Origin: an uncultured Christensenellaceae bacterium
GTDB lineage: Bacteria; Bacillota; Clostridia; Christensenellales; Pumilibacteraceae
Length of the DNA: 15,885 nucleotides
Assembly: GCA_910587025.1 (NCBI GenBank)
Contig: CAJUKR010000041.1
Span: 1-15,885 of the forward strand
Direction of reading: 5' to 3'
In this document: positions 9,366 to 15,885 of the stretch, piece after piece
How the letters are laid out: every line of letters starts with the position of its first letter
Position numbering within the stretch: position 1 is the stretch's first letter
Made by a program: the position numbers and the translations under genes
Notes under the pieces: model-generated
Seen by the model: the letters and a program-made list of their open reading frames with translations, nothing else
The model's database searches: none
Told to the model about the DNA's origin: nothing

Positions 9366-9964
9366 GGATAGACGAAATAGTAAAAGTCATTCCCGAATGC
9401 GGTCTTATCGCCGAGATCGGTTGCGATCACGCGCATTTGACCGAACGCGCGCTTAAGACCGGCAAAGCGAAAGCGGCGGCTGTCAGCGACATAAGCGGGA
9501 ATTGTCTGGAAAAAGCCAAACGGACGTTACGCGGCTGTAATAACGTTACGTTTACGGTCTGCGACGGGATCCCCGAAGGGACGAACGCCGATTGCATACT
9601 TATATGCGGCATGGGCGGACATACGATACGCGATATCCTGTCAAAGTACGACGGCTCGGCGACGCTCGTACTTTCGCCGCAATCTCACGCCGAGCTAGTT
9701 CGCGAAACGCTCGAACGAATGAATTATTCGATTTCGGTCGATTATTGTTTTGAGGACGGCGGAAAATATTACGACGTCATGCGCGCGGAAAAAGGCGTGA
9801 TGACGCTTGATCGCATGCAAAGGAAATACGGCAGATTCTACGATTGCCCGACAGACGCGTTGCGTTTACGACTGAAGCGCGTGCTTGCGCAATTAAGCCG
9901 AAGCGCGGCGGTAAACGCCGACAGGATAGCCGAGATCACGGAGGTGCTTTCATGCCGCGAATAA
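9362..9964 (+). CDS. trmK: tRNA (adenine-22 N1)-methyltransferase
   Basis: A 200-residue class I SAM-dependent methyltransferase of the TrmK family, which makes m1A at position 22 of tRNA. SAM motif I is IAEIGCDHAHL (16-26), the acidic ribose-binding position is D43 in VSDIS, and the catalytic-region signature is ILICGMGGHTI (79-89), followed by LVLSPQSHAELVR. The C-terminal coiled region is shortened relative to the roughly 225-235-residue family norm. The start is TTG at 9362, sharing bases with the rpoD TGA. No ATG fits, and the protein begins only a few residues after the usual family start, so the TTG start with termination-reinitiation coupling is the best model. The rpoD-trmK-nif3 order is also found in Bacillus (sigA, yqfN, yqfO). 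Confidence 0.92.
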
Positions 9965-10758
9965 AAGAAGTATTGTCGCTTATGCGCGCTTTTGCTCCCG
10001 AGTGCGATACCGAACCGGGATTCGACGATAACGTCGGTCTGCTGATCGGGAGCGAGGACTGCGATACCGATACTGCGGTGCTGTGCCTGGACTGTACGGA
10101 AAAGGTTATAGAGGAAGCCGACTCGTCTGGCGCGCGGCTTGTTATCTCGCATCATCCCGCGATATTCTACGGACTTAAGCGTGTGACGGATGCCGATCCG
10201 ACGGGAAGAATGCTTCTTGCCGCGGCGAGAAAGGGCATAAGCGTATACAGCGCGCATACCAATCTCGATTTCTGCGACGGCGGAATAAACGATTATGTTG
10301 CCGCTCTTGCCGGACTGACGTCGACAGAGCCTATGGAGCTCGACGGCGGCGTGAAAGTGGGACGGATAGGCAGTATCCGGGAAAGAAGCGTATTGGACTG
10401 GGCGGCGGAGTTATCCGAAACGTTCGGCGACCGTCATATTACCGTAATAGGCGACGGCGCAAAGCGAGTGAGAAGGGCTGCCGTCGTAAACGGCGGCGGA
10501 GGAAATATGCGATTCGTTTCGCGTGCCGTCGAATCGGGTGCGGACTGTTACGTCACCGCAGACGTTCCGCATCATGTTCGTTTATACGCCGCGGAAAGCG
10601 GATTGCCGCTTATAATAATGCAGCACTACTGTATGGAAGCCATATATATGGGAAAGCTGACCGCATTGCTGGAAAATGCGGCAAAAAAACAGGGGCTTGC
10701 CGTGCGCTTTATCCGAAGCGCGACCGAGCGTAATCCCGCATCATCGGAGGTTTTATGA
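9952..10758 (+). CDS. Nif3-like dinuclear metal-centre protein
   Basis: A 268-residue member of the NIF3/YqfO family (often named GTP cyclohydrolase 1 type 2; real function unsettled). Metal ligands fit H67-H68 (ISHHPAIF), D106 (AHTNLDFCDGGIND), and H225 with E229 (MQHYCMEA, in place of the usual GHYxxE). It lacks the PII-like central insertion seen in longer homologues. The frame can be read upstream to a TTG at 9844, but those residues lie inside trmK and match nothing. The ATG at 9952 starts the family-typical KEVLSLMRAFAP and has GGAGGTG (9940-9946) in front, so it is chosen. It overlaps trmK by 13 nt and the next gene by ATGA. It is a neighbour of trmK in many Firmicutes. Confidence 0.9.
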   Translation: MPRIKEVLSLMRAFAPECDTEPGFDDNVGLLIGSEDCDTDTAVLCLDCTEKVIEEADSSGARLVISHHPAIFYGLKRVTDADPTGRMLLAAARKGISVYSAHTNLDFCDGGINDYVAALAGLTSTEPMELDGGVKVGRIGSIRERSVLDWAAELSETFGDRHITVIGDGAKRVRRAAVVNGGGGNMRFVSRAVESGADCYVTADVPHHVRLYAAESGLPLIIMQHYCMEAIYMGKLTALLENAAKKQGLAVRFIRSATERNPASSEVL

Positions 10759-11471
10759 CTGACAATTTCAAAAAAATGCTCGAATATCAGAAGCTCGATA
10801 TGGAACTTCGCAAGATCAATAAAGAGTTCAATTCGCTCCCCGCAAAGAAAAAGCTGGACGTGACCCGCAATAAGTTCAACGAAGCTCAATCGGATCTCGA
10901 CCACAATGCCGCCAACGCCGCTACTTACGGATCGGAAGTCGAACGTCTGCATGCCGAATTCGGCGAGATCATGAAGCGTTTCGAAGCGGTGGAAGCTCAA
11001 TATTCGGCGGCGACTACCGCCGAAGAAAAAGCCGCGCTTCTTCCCAAGCTCGAGCAGATCAGATCCAACGCGGAATCCTGCAAGAACAAACTCAATAATC
11101 GTATCGATAAGATCAAAATGCTTACGAACGAATGTATGCAGAATCTCGCGACAAAGAAGAAGGTAAAGGAAGAGTTTGACAAGATCAAGACTAGCCTCGA
11201 CGAGATCCGCGCGAAATCGATGCCTGAACGGAAGCGTATCGAAGAGCAGATGAAGTCGATTGAAACAACGCTCGATCAGGCGTTGCTTTCGGCATACAAT
11301 AAGTTCCGCAGCGACGGTATCGCGCCCGTATTCGTGCCAGTCGTCGGCGACAACGAAAAGGATTACGCCTGCGCCTGCGGTATGCAACTTTCGCAGACGA
11401 ACAAGAGCGAGCTTAAAAACAAATCCATGTGTCAGTGCGATACCTGCCGCAGAATGGTTTATCTCGCATAA
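10755..11471 (+). CDS. Coiled-coil zinc-ribbon protein (COG1579 type)
   Basis: A 238-residue protein made of a long, highly charged antiparallel coiled coil (about 1-180) and a C-terminal zinc ribbon with cysteines 206, 208, 226, 228 and 231. This layout is that of COG1579, predicted nucleic-acid-binding proteins that often follow nif3; the molecular function is unknown. The second knuckle (CDTC, 228-231) is normal, but the first reads C-A-C rather than the usual CxxC, so C206/C208 or C226 may complete the site. The start overlaps the nif3 stop (ATGA) and is preceded by GGAGG (10746-10750). It is the last gene of the tightly coupled operon from dgt; no terminator hairpin is obvious before galU 60 nt downstream, so read-through is possible. 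Confidence 0.85.
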   Translation: MTDNFKKMLEYQKLDMELRKINKEFNSLPAKKKLDVTRNKFNEAQSDLDHNAANAATYGSEVERLHAEFGEIMKRFEAVEAQYSAATTAEEKAALLPKLEQIRSNAESCKNKLNNRIDKIKMLTNECMQNLATKKKVKEEFDKIKTSLDEIRAKSMPERKRIEEQMKSIETTLDQALLSAYNKFRSDGIAPVFVPVVGDNEKDYACACGMQLSQTNKSELKNKSMCQCDTCRRMVYLA

Positions 11472-11531
11472 TTTGTACGAGTGCGCTATATACATTAAAG
11501 ACGAACCCGTTTAGGGAAAGGGGATGAAATT

Positions 11532-12410
11532 ATGGTAAAAAAAGGCGTTATACTTTGCGGAGGACAGGGTACGAGATTTTTGCCCGCGACAAAAGCTCTT
11601 CCGAAAGAAATGTTGCCTGTTGTCGACACTCCCGTTCTGCAATACATCGTGGACGAAATGATCGACAGCGAAATCACGGAGATATGTATAGTCATTTCTC
11701 CGGGCAAAGAAGAGATCGTCAGATATTTTTCGCCCAAAGGCAAACTTGAGAAAACTCTCAGACGCAAAGGCGACGGTAAGGGGCTTGCTGCTTTGGAACG
11801 TATCAATCGCGGCGCGCACTTCTATTTTGCCGTACAGAAATTGCCGCGCGGCATGGCTGACGCGCTTTGCAAGGCGCGCGAGTTTATAGGCGACGATCCG
11901 TTCGTGCTTTCGACCGGGGATGATCTCGTACACGCCGAAGTTCCGGTAACGAAACAGCTTATTTCGGCGTACGAATGCGGCGCAAAAGCGGTCATCGGCG
12001 GTCAGACCGTTCCCGAAGACAAGATACATATGTACGGTTGCGCGGCGCTCGGCGAAGAGATGTTCCGTCACCCTCGCACTCATGTTTGCAAAGCGATCGT
12101 GGAGAAGCCTTCCAAGGAAGACGCGCCCAGTCTTTTCGCGGCGCTCGGACGGTATGTCCTCACTCCCGCGATTTTCGAAAAGATCGGGAAGATCAAACCG
12201 GACAAAAAGGGTGAATTACAGATAACCGACGCGCTCAATCTGCTCTGTGCCGACGGCGACGTTTGCGCTTACGATTTTGCGGGACACCGCTACGATATGG
12301 GAAGCAAGGCGGGCGCGGTGCAGGCTACGATCAGCTATGCGCTCAGACATCCGGACACGGCGGCGGAAACAAAAGAATTTTTAAGGAGTCTCGAACTCGA
12401 TTATGTTTAA
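11532..12410 (+). CDS. galU: UTP-glucose-1-phosphate uridylyltransferase
   Basis: A 292-residue nucleotidyltransferase that makes UDP-glucose from UTP and glucose-1-phosphate for cell-envelope glycans and galactose metabolism. The N-terminal signature GVILCGGQGTRFLPATKALPKEMLP (5-29) carries the nucleotide-binding G-rich loop and catalytic Lys. LSTGDD (131-136) holds the metal-binding Asp. VEKPSKEDAPS and GRYVLTPAIFEKI are typical of GalU, as is the C-terminal KGELQITDAL. Length is standard. AAAGGGG lies 9 nt before the ATG. The gene starts 60 nt after the zinc-ribbon gene and overlaps the next gene by 8 nt. Confidence 0.95.
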   Translation: MVKKGVILCGGQGTRFLPATKALPKEMLPVVDTPVLQYIVDEMIDSEITEICIVISPGKEEIVRYFSPKGKLEKTLRRKGDGKGLAALERINRGAHFYFAVQKLPRGMADALCKAREFIGDDPFVLSTGDDLVHAEVPVTKQLISAYECGAKAVIGGQTVPEDKIHMYGCAALGEEMFRHPRTHVCKAIVEKPSKEDAPSLFAALGRYVLTPAIFEKIGKIKPDKKGELQITDALNLLCADGDVCAYDFAGHRYDMGSKAGAVQATISYALRHPDTAAETKEFLRSLELDYV

Positions 12411-13032
12411 CGCATTGACTTTCGATAAAGATGTCGCAAAGCGCGCGGGAGGCATTGCCGACTCGCGCGTTTTTTACATCGGCGACGATAAAACCGACGG
12501 CGCGGAAAATTTCCGCATCGTTGGCGAGGATTTTACCGGCAGGCTCGACGGTAATATTTATCTCGAGAGCCTTTTGCTCGGCGATGAAATAATCGACGCC
12601 GTTATCGATCATGTGCTCGGCTCGAAGTGCAAGCTGATAATTTCGGCGTGCAGGACTCTGGATGAAGTGGGCGTATGCGATAAGAAATACGGTGTTACGC
12701 CCATAGGTCTTGCGCATAAATTCGGATTGCTCGACGGCGCATTCATTGCAGGCGGAACTTATCTCGATAAAGACGACATAGACCTTATAGGACAATCGGG
12801 GGCGGGAATCATACTGACACCGTCCATGTCGATGGGGCTGGGTGAAGGCATACCCCCGATAAGAATGATGCTTACGCTCGGTGCGCGCGTGTATATCGGA
12901 ACGGGCATGAGGGAATTTAATCCCGACGGCGATCTGGAGTTCGAAAAAAGGCTTATCATGCTTGCCGCGAGCGGCGCGCTTTGTACACGCGGCGCAGTAA
13001 GTATGGAAGCGCTCGACGAAATGACGAGATAA
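12403..13032 (+). CDS. Short amidohydrolase-like protein without metal ligands
   Basis: A 209-residue protein. Residues 105-170 (from HKFGLLDGAF through TPSMSMGLGEGIPP to GARVYIGTG) align by eye with the C-terminal half of the TIM barrel of the SsnA/MtaD/cytosine-deaminase group of amidohydrolases. The family AHxVHL histidine is replaced (IAGGTYL, 115-121) and the GTDG aspartate becomes GTGMRE (166-171). The N-terminal HxH motif is absent and the length is half the usual 400-450 residues. It therefore looks like a minimal, probably non-catalytic derivative with unknown function, not a plain truncation, because it has its own ATG and AAGGAG site (12383-12388) and an intact frame. The 8-nt overlap with galU suggests cotranslation. 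The MATE gene follows 15 nt downstream. Confidence 0.75.
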   Translation: MFNALTFDKDVAKRAGGIADSRVFYIGDDKTDGAENFRIVGEDFTGRLDGNIYLESLLLGDEIIDAVIDHVLGSKCKLIISACRTLDEVGVCDKKYGVTPIGLAHKFGLLDGAFIAGGTYLDKDDIDLIGQSGAGIILTPSMSMGLGEGIPPIRMMLTLGARVYIGTGMREFNPDGDLEFEKRLIMLAASGALCTRGAVSMEALDEMTR

Positions 13033-13047
13033 TACGGAATACTATTT

Positions 13048-14382
13048 ATGAAAAAAATATCATTGGGCGAACATTTTACTTTCGGAAAGCTGTTGCGTTT
13101 TACTCTTCCGACGGTCATAATGATGGTATTTACGTCGATCTATACCGTGGTCGACGGTTTTTTCGTTTCCAATTTCGCGGGTAAAACTCCGTTTGCCGCC
13201 GTCAATCTGATCATGCCCGTCATTATGGCGGTGGCGGCGCTCGGATTCATGATAGGCTCGGGCGGTACCGCGCTCGTATCCAAAGTACTGGGCGAGGGCG
13301 ATCGGGAAAAAGCCGACAGATATTTTTCCATGCTCGTCATGGTCATGATCGGCATAGGCGCGATATTTACGCTCGTGTTCGAGTTTATCATGGAACCCGT
13401 TGCGATCCTTTTGCAGGCGGAAGGAGACCTGCTAGAAAACGCCGTACTTTACGGGCGCATTCTTATTGCCGCGATTATCCCGTATATGCTTCAGAACGTT
13501 TTTCAATCGTTTTTCGTCACCGCAGAAAAACCCGCTCTCGGATTGATCGTGATCGTATGCGCAGGCGTGACGAACGCCGGACTGGACGCGTTGTTCATAG
13601 CCGGACTCGGACTCGGCATAGTCGGAGCGGCGGTCGCTACCGTCATAGGACAAGCGGTCGGCGGAATACTTCCGATTTTTTATTTCGCATCGAAAAATTC
13701 GAGCCTGCTCAGGCTTCGCTTTGTGCGTCCGGAAATAAAACCCGTGCTCAGAGCGTGCGCCAACGGTTCGAGCGAAATGCTTACCAATCTGTCCGCTTCG
13801 GTCATAAATATGCTTTATAACTTCAGACTGATGCAGTTCGCGGGCGAAGACGGTGTCGCCGCATACGGGTTTATTATGTATGTCAGCTTCGTATTCGCGG
13901 CGATCTTTTTCGGCTATTCTGTAGGGGTCGCGCCCGTGATCGGGTATAACTACGGCGCGGGGAATACCGATGAATTGAAAAATCTGTTCAAAAAAAGCCA
14001 TGTCGTGATAATGGTGACGGGAGTGGTAATGTTTGCCGCCGCCGAAGCGCTCAGCATGCCGCTGTCATTGCTGTTCGTCGGGTACGATCAAGGGCTTTAT
14101 GAGCTTACATTGCACGGTTTCCGACTGTTCTCGTTTGCATTCGCGATTTACGGCTTCAATACTTTCGGTTCGGCGTTTTTCACCGCGCTCAATAACGGAT
14201 TGATTTCGGCTGTGATTTCGTTTGCGCGTACGCTCGTTTTTCAGATTGCCGCGGTTATGATCCTGCCCATATGGATGGGGATCGACGGCGTATGGCTGTC
14301 GGTTGTTGTCTCGGAAGGATTGTGTATCGCCGTTACATCCGCGTTCGTGATTTCAAACCGAAAACGCTATGGCTATATATAA
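13048..14382 (+). CDS. MATE family efflux transporter
   Basis: A 444-residue polytopic membrane protein with about 12 hydrophobic segments in two similar halves, the normal size for MATE (MatE/NorM/DinF-like) cation-coupled exporters. The first helix region LPTVIMMVFTSIYTVVDGFFVS and the following GSGGTALVSKVLGEGDREKA loop are family hallmarks, and NYGAGNTDELKN marks the start of the second half's equivalent loop. Substrates may be drugs, flavins or metabolites and cannot be told from sequence. The ATG at 13048 has only a weak purine stretch before it. It lies 15 nt after the amidohydrolase-like gene and is probably the end of a galU-headed transcription unit. No clear terminator is seen before the tRNA promoter. 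Confidence 0.93.
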   Translation: MKKISLGEHFTFGKLLRFTLPTVIMMVFTSIYTVVDGFFVSNFAGKTPFAAVNLIMPVIMAVAALGFMIGSGGTALVSKVLGEGDREKADRYFSMLVMVMIGIGAIFTLVFEFIMEPVAILLQAEGDLLENAVLYGRILIAAIIPYMLQNVFQSFFVTAEKPALGLIVIVCAGVTNAGLDALFIAGLGLGIVGAAVATVIGQAVGGILPIFYFASKNSSLLRLRFVRPEIKPVLRACANGSSEMLTNLSASVINMLYNFRLMQFAGEDGVAAYGFIMYVSFVFAAIFFGYSVGVAPVIGYNYGAGNTDELKNLFKKSHVVIMVTGVVMFAAAEALSMPLSLLFVGYDQGLYELTLHGFRLFSFAFAIYGFNTFGSAFFTALNNGLISAVISFARTLVFQIAAVMILPIWMGIDGVWLSVVVSEGLCIAVTSAFVISNRKRYGYI

Positions 14383-14411
14383 AATTTTTGCGCCAAACCC
14401 GTGCAATTCTG

Positions 14412-14440
14412 TTGACTTTTCTTTGCGAATGTTGTATTAT
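14412..14440 (+). promoter_or_regulatory. Promoter of tRNA-Leu
   Basis: TTGACT (14412-14417) and TATTAT (14435-14440) are spaced 17 bp apart, one mismatch each from the sigma-A consensus. They sit 13 bp before the mature tRNA 5' end. Confidence 0.82.
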
Positions 14441-14453
14441 AACTAAGCTTTAT

Positions 14454-14536
14454 GCGGTTGTGGCGGAATTGGCAGACGCGCAAGACTAAGGATCTTGTGG
14501 GCGACCGTGCAGGTTCAACTCCTGTCAACCGCACCA
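14454..14536 (+). tRNA. tRNA-Leu (anticodon AAG)
   Basis: The acceptor stem GCGGTTG pairs with CAACCGC, followed by discriminator A and an encoded CCA. The anticodon stem CAAGA/TCTTG closes a CTAAGGA loop, giving anticodon AAG (A34 probably modified to inosine), for CUU/CUC leucine codons. A long variable arm, as in class II tRNAs, and a T arm with GGTTCAA are present. It has its own promoter and terminator. tRNA-Leu genes are common integration targets, and the DNA on its 3' side is of accessory character. Confidence 0.96.
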
Positions 14537-14542
14537 TTAAGA

Positions 14543-14587
14543 AGCCTGAATCAAACCATAAATAAATGGTTGATTCGGGCTTTTTTT
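14543..14587 (+). terminator. Intrinsic terminator after tRNA-Leu
   Basis: An arm of about 16 bp (AGCCTGAATCAAACCAT with ATGGTTGATTCGGGCT, one bulge and one G-T pair) surrounds an AAATAA loop and is followed by seven T. It starts 7 nt after the tRNA CCA. From here to 14810 (about 220 nt) only a small TTGCGG/CCGCAA hairpin (around 14610-14627) is visible. Confidence 0.88.
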
Positions 14588-14810
14588 ATTGCGGCAATAT
14601 AATATTCATTTGCGGTTACTGCCGCAAAAGTAGATTGACAAAGGTACGTCAGTCAGGAACGCAAAAGGCAAATTGTCGTTATGACATAAGACTTTAACGT
14701 TCTTAAATATCGGTAACAATTAACTTTCTGTTTCCTGTTTTGATTGAAGATGATATTAACTTAACATCATAATAACATACGGTACTGTTACGCTATACGG
14801 GAGTAAGCAA

Positions 14811-15095
14811 TTATTCTTCGTATTCGGCAAAGGACTTTTCCAGTTCCATACCTATTTTAATTCCCAAGTTAAGTATCTTTATGTTTAAGTGATAAATTAG
14901 TTCATCCATTCTGTCTTTAATCGCCAAAGAATAAGAGGTTAGTAAATCTTTGCTTATTTTGTTTGGCAAAGTTAATAATTCTTCTTTCAATTCTTGTTCT
15001 TTGATCGCGAAATAATCATCTTGTGCTTCTTCGTTCTTTCTCCATTTTTGTATAATACCCATACTCAAAACGTCATATAACGTTGATTTGTCCAT
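14811..15095 (-). CDS. Small helical protein, divergent from repressor
   Basis: A 94-residue, largely helical, charged protein starting MDKSTLYDVLSMGII and ending LGIKIGMELEKSFAEYEE. The end pattern (F/L..G.k.G..l..E) recalls small phage- and element-associated proteins of Clostridia such as those called DUF6809, but the match is too weak to name. The start is well supported: GGAGGT (complement of 15104-15109) lies 8 nt upstream, preceded by a TTGACA/TATAAA promoter whose spacer contains a repressor operator. It is transcribed away from the XRE gene, so it occupies the position of the first early gene of a lysogeny-type switch. No terminator is clear on its 3' side. Confidence 0.72.
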   Translation of the reverse strand: MDKSTLYDVLSMGIIQKWRKNEEAQDDYFAIKEQELKEELLTLPNKISKDLLTSYSLAIKDRMDELIYHLNIKILNLGIKIGMELEKSFAEYEE

Positions 15096-15120
15096 TGCGT
15101 TTTACCTCCGATGAGCTTAT

Positions 15121-15148
15121 TTTATATCACGAAGTACGTCGATGTCAA
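15121..15148 (-). promoter_or_regulatory. Promoter of the 94-aa gene, operator in spacer
   Basis: On the minus strand TTGACA (complement of 15143-15148) and TATAAA (complement of 15121-15126) are 16 bp apart. Operator 1 fills the spacer, so bound repressor should block RNA polymerase directly. Confidence 0.78.
15125..15138 (-). promoter_or_regulatory. Operator site 1
   Basis: On the plus strand this reads TATCACGAAGTACG, identical to site 2 38 bp away. It lies between -35 and -10 of the minus-strand promoter. It is the probable binding site of the adjacent XRE repressor. Confidence 0.75.
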
Positions 15149-15162
15149 GTAAATTTGCATGC

Positions 15163-15178
15163 TATCACGAAGTACGCC
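15163..15178 (-). promoter_or_regulatory. Operator site 2
   Basis: On the plus strand this reads TATCACGAAGTACGCC, a second copy of the operator. Its CACGAAGTACGCC part forms a perfect 13-bp inverted repeat with site 3 across a 16-bp spacer. It lies between the two divergent promoters. Confidence 0.75.
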
Positions 15179-15194
15179 TAAAGCAACAAAGAAC

Positions 15195-15210
15195 GGCGTA
15201 CTTCGTGTAT
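15195..15210 (+). promoter_or_regulatory. Operator site 3, overlapping the repressor -10
   Basis: GGCGTACTTCGTGTAT is the inverted copy of site 2. It overlaps the first bases of the repressor -10 box, so occupancy should shut down repressor synthesis (autoregulation). Confidence 0.75.
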
Positions 15211-15213
15211 AAT
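15208..15213 (+). promoter_or_regulatory. -10 box of the repressor gene (leaderless start)
   Basis: TATAAT lies 7 bp before the repressor ATG at 15221, which puts transcription initiation at or next to the start codon. The -35 region (around 15185-15190) is poor, as expected for a promoter that may need activation. No Shine-Dalgarno is present. Confidence 0.65.
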
Positions 15214-15220
15214 AAATGTT

Positions 15221-15652
15221 ATGAACGGTTTTGCGAACAAATTGAAAGAACTTATGGATGATAAACAAATAGGGGCGAAAGTTTTAGCCGAGAAACTCGG
15301 GTTATCCGATTCTTCCGTTATATACAGATGGTTGAAAGGCAGTCTCGGTTTGTTATTGCCTACTGCCGTCGGAATTGCCGATTTTTTCGATTGTTCGCTT
15401 GACTACTTGTTTGGACGTTCCGAAATTTATAACGGTAACTTTAAGGAATGTCCCGCATTCGATATACAATTCAGAAAAGTTCTTAAAGAACAAAACATAT
15501 CTCAAAATAAATTAACGAAAGATAAGGTTATATCTCGCGGCGGTTTGAACAGTTGGTTGAATAAAAAACAAATACCTCATATAGAAAGCATAATTAAACT
15601 TGCGGATTATTTAAGAGTAAGTATGGACTATCTTGTAGGCAGAGAAAATTGA
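15221..15652 (+). CDS. Tandem-HTH XRE/Cro-CI family repressor
   Basis: A 143-residue DNA-binding protein made of two XRE-type helix-turn-helix domains in tandem: residues about 5-66 (KVLAEKLGLSDSSVIYRWLKG ... CSLDYLFGRSE) and about 80-142 (ISQNKLTKDKVISRGGLNSWLNKKQ ... VSMDYLVGREN). Both copies end in the DYLxGR motif typical of this family. The double domain suggests it can contact both halves of the extended operator as a monomer, or several operators as a dimer. There is no peptidase or oligomerisation domain, so LexA/CI-type self-cleavage is not expected. The ATG at 15221 lacks a ribosome binding site and follows the -10 by 7 bp. It faces away from the 94-aa gene and is probably the controlling repressor of a mobile element. 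Confidence 0.88.
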   Translation: MNGFANKLKELMDDKQIGAKVLAEKLGLSDSSVIYRWLKGSLGLLLPTAVGIADFFDCSLDYLFGRSEIYNGNFKECPAFDIQFRKVLKEQNISQNKLTKDKVISRGGLNSWLNKKQIPHIESIIKLADYLRVSMDYLVGREN

Positions 15653-15691
15653 ATATTTCGTGGTGGCGGGTGAGTTTCGGGCAGGGAAAAG

Positions 15692-15724
15692 AAAACAGTC
15701 AAGCGTTAATGCTTGACTGTTTTT
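15692..15724. terminator. Intrinsic terminator of the repressor gene
   Basis: A perfect 13-bp stem, AAAACAGTCAAGC with its complement, surrounds a GTTAAT loop; a five-T run ends the right arm. It lies 40 nt after the repressor stop and may act in both directions. From 15725 to the end (161 nt) I see no gene, only a 13-bp palindrome-like TTCCC-ATA-GGGAA at 15840-15852. Confidence 0.88.
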
Positions 15725-15885
15725 CCTAAGTACGTTGAACCGGATTGTCATTGTTTGTATTGTTTGTACTTGATTCGTCGTTGCGAAAATAACTACGTGG
15801 ATGTAAAGACCTTCGAAAAAAGAAACCGAGAAAGCGCACTTCCCATAGGGAATAAAAACTAAAATTTTATAAGAGTTGCACTTTC

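Noticed and set aside
9844..9951. Upstream extension of the nif3 frame
   Set aside because: The extra residues overlap trmK and match no Nif3 N-terminus; the ATG at 9952 has GGAGGTG in front of it.
10626..11495. Minus-strand open frame (289 codons) over the nif3 end and zinc-ribbon gene
   Set aside because: The plus-strand genes have ribosome binding sites, coupling overlaps and family motifs. The antisense frame has none and arises from codon bias.
14588..14810. Possible small RNA or attachment site after the tRNA terminator
   Set aside because: Only a 6-bp TTGCGG/CCGCAA hairpin is visible, with no promoter and no copy of the tRNA 3' end.
15836..15885. Possible CRISPR or tracrRNA-like repeat at the right end
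   Set aside because: Only one copy of each motif is present, with no repeat-spacer periodicity; only a short TTCCC-ATA-GGGAA palindrome is real.

Overview
The window looks like a metagenome-derived contig from an uncultured, low-to-mid GC Firmicute, most likely of the Clostridia type. Four things point that way. The core block runs dgt-dnaG-rpoD-trmK-nif3-(COG1579 zinc ribbon), an order typical of Firmicutes. Promoters match the sigma-A consensus and ribosome binding sites are strong AGGAGG-like sites. TrmK is mainly a Gram-positive enzyme. The genus cannot be read from the sequence. The first 41 bases are not biological: they are the 3' part of the Illumina TruSeq P5 adapter, so the left edge is a sequencing artefact that cuts into the first gene.

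Left accessory region (42-about 5280). An A/T-rich, co-directional three-gene operon encodes: (1) a large protein, N-terminally cut by the contig end, with a phosphoribosyltransferase-type PRPP loop, a long helical and sensor-like middle, and a degenerate histidine-kinase-type (GHKL) ATPase at the C-terminus; (2) a response-regulator-like receiver protein; (3) a DUF2971 protein. The operon ends in an intrinsic terminator. The plan is sensor/kinase, receiver, putative effector. I read it as a candidate phosphorelay-type anti-phage or conflict system and as the most interesting item in the window. A gene-poor stretch follows, with one unrecognised open frame and a strong bidirectional terminator.

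Core region (5281-14536). A perfect sigma-A promoter (TTGACA, 17 bp, TATAAT) with a foldable leader drives dgt, dnaG, rpoD, trmK, nif3 and a coiled-coil/zinc-ribbon gene. These genes are tightly coupled: ATGA overlaps, a TTG start inside the rpoD stop, and a 13-nt overlap. The block joins nucleotide pool control, replication priming, the primary sigma factor and tRNA modification. Then come galU, a short amidohydrolase-like protein that has lost its metal ligands (overlapping galU), and a MATE exporter. A tRNA-Leu(AAG) with its own promoter and terminator closes the block.

Right accessory region (14537-15885). Directly 3' of the tRNA the DNA becomes A/T-rich again. It holds a phage-like divergent pair: a 94-aa helical protein on the minus strand and a repressor with two tandem XRE/Cro-type HTH domains on the plus strand. 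Three near-identical operator sites lie between them. One fills the spacer of the minus promoter and one overlaps the -10 of the repressor promoter. That -10 is only 7 bp from the repressor ATG and no Shine-Dalgarno is present, so the repressor mRNA is probably leaderless. This looks like the control region of a mobile element or its remnant inserted next to the tRNA. No integrase lies inside the window.
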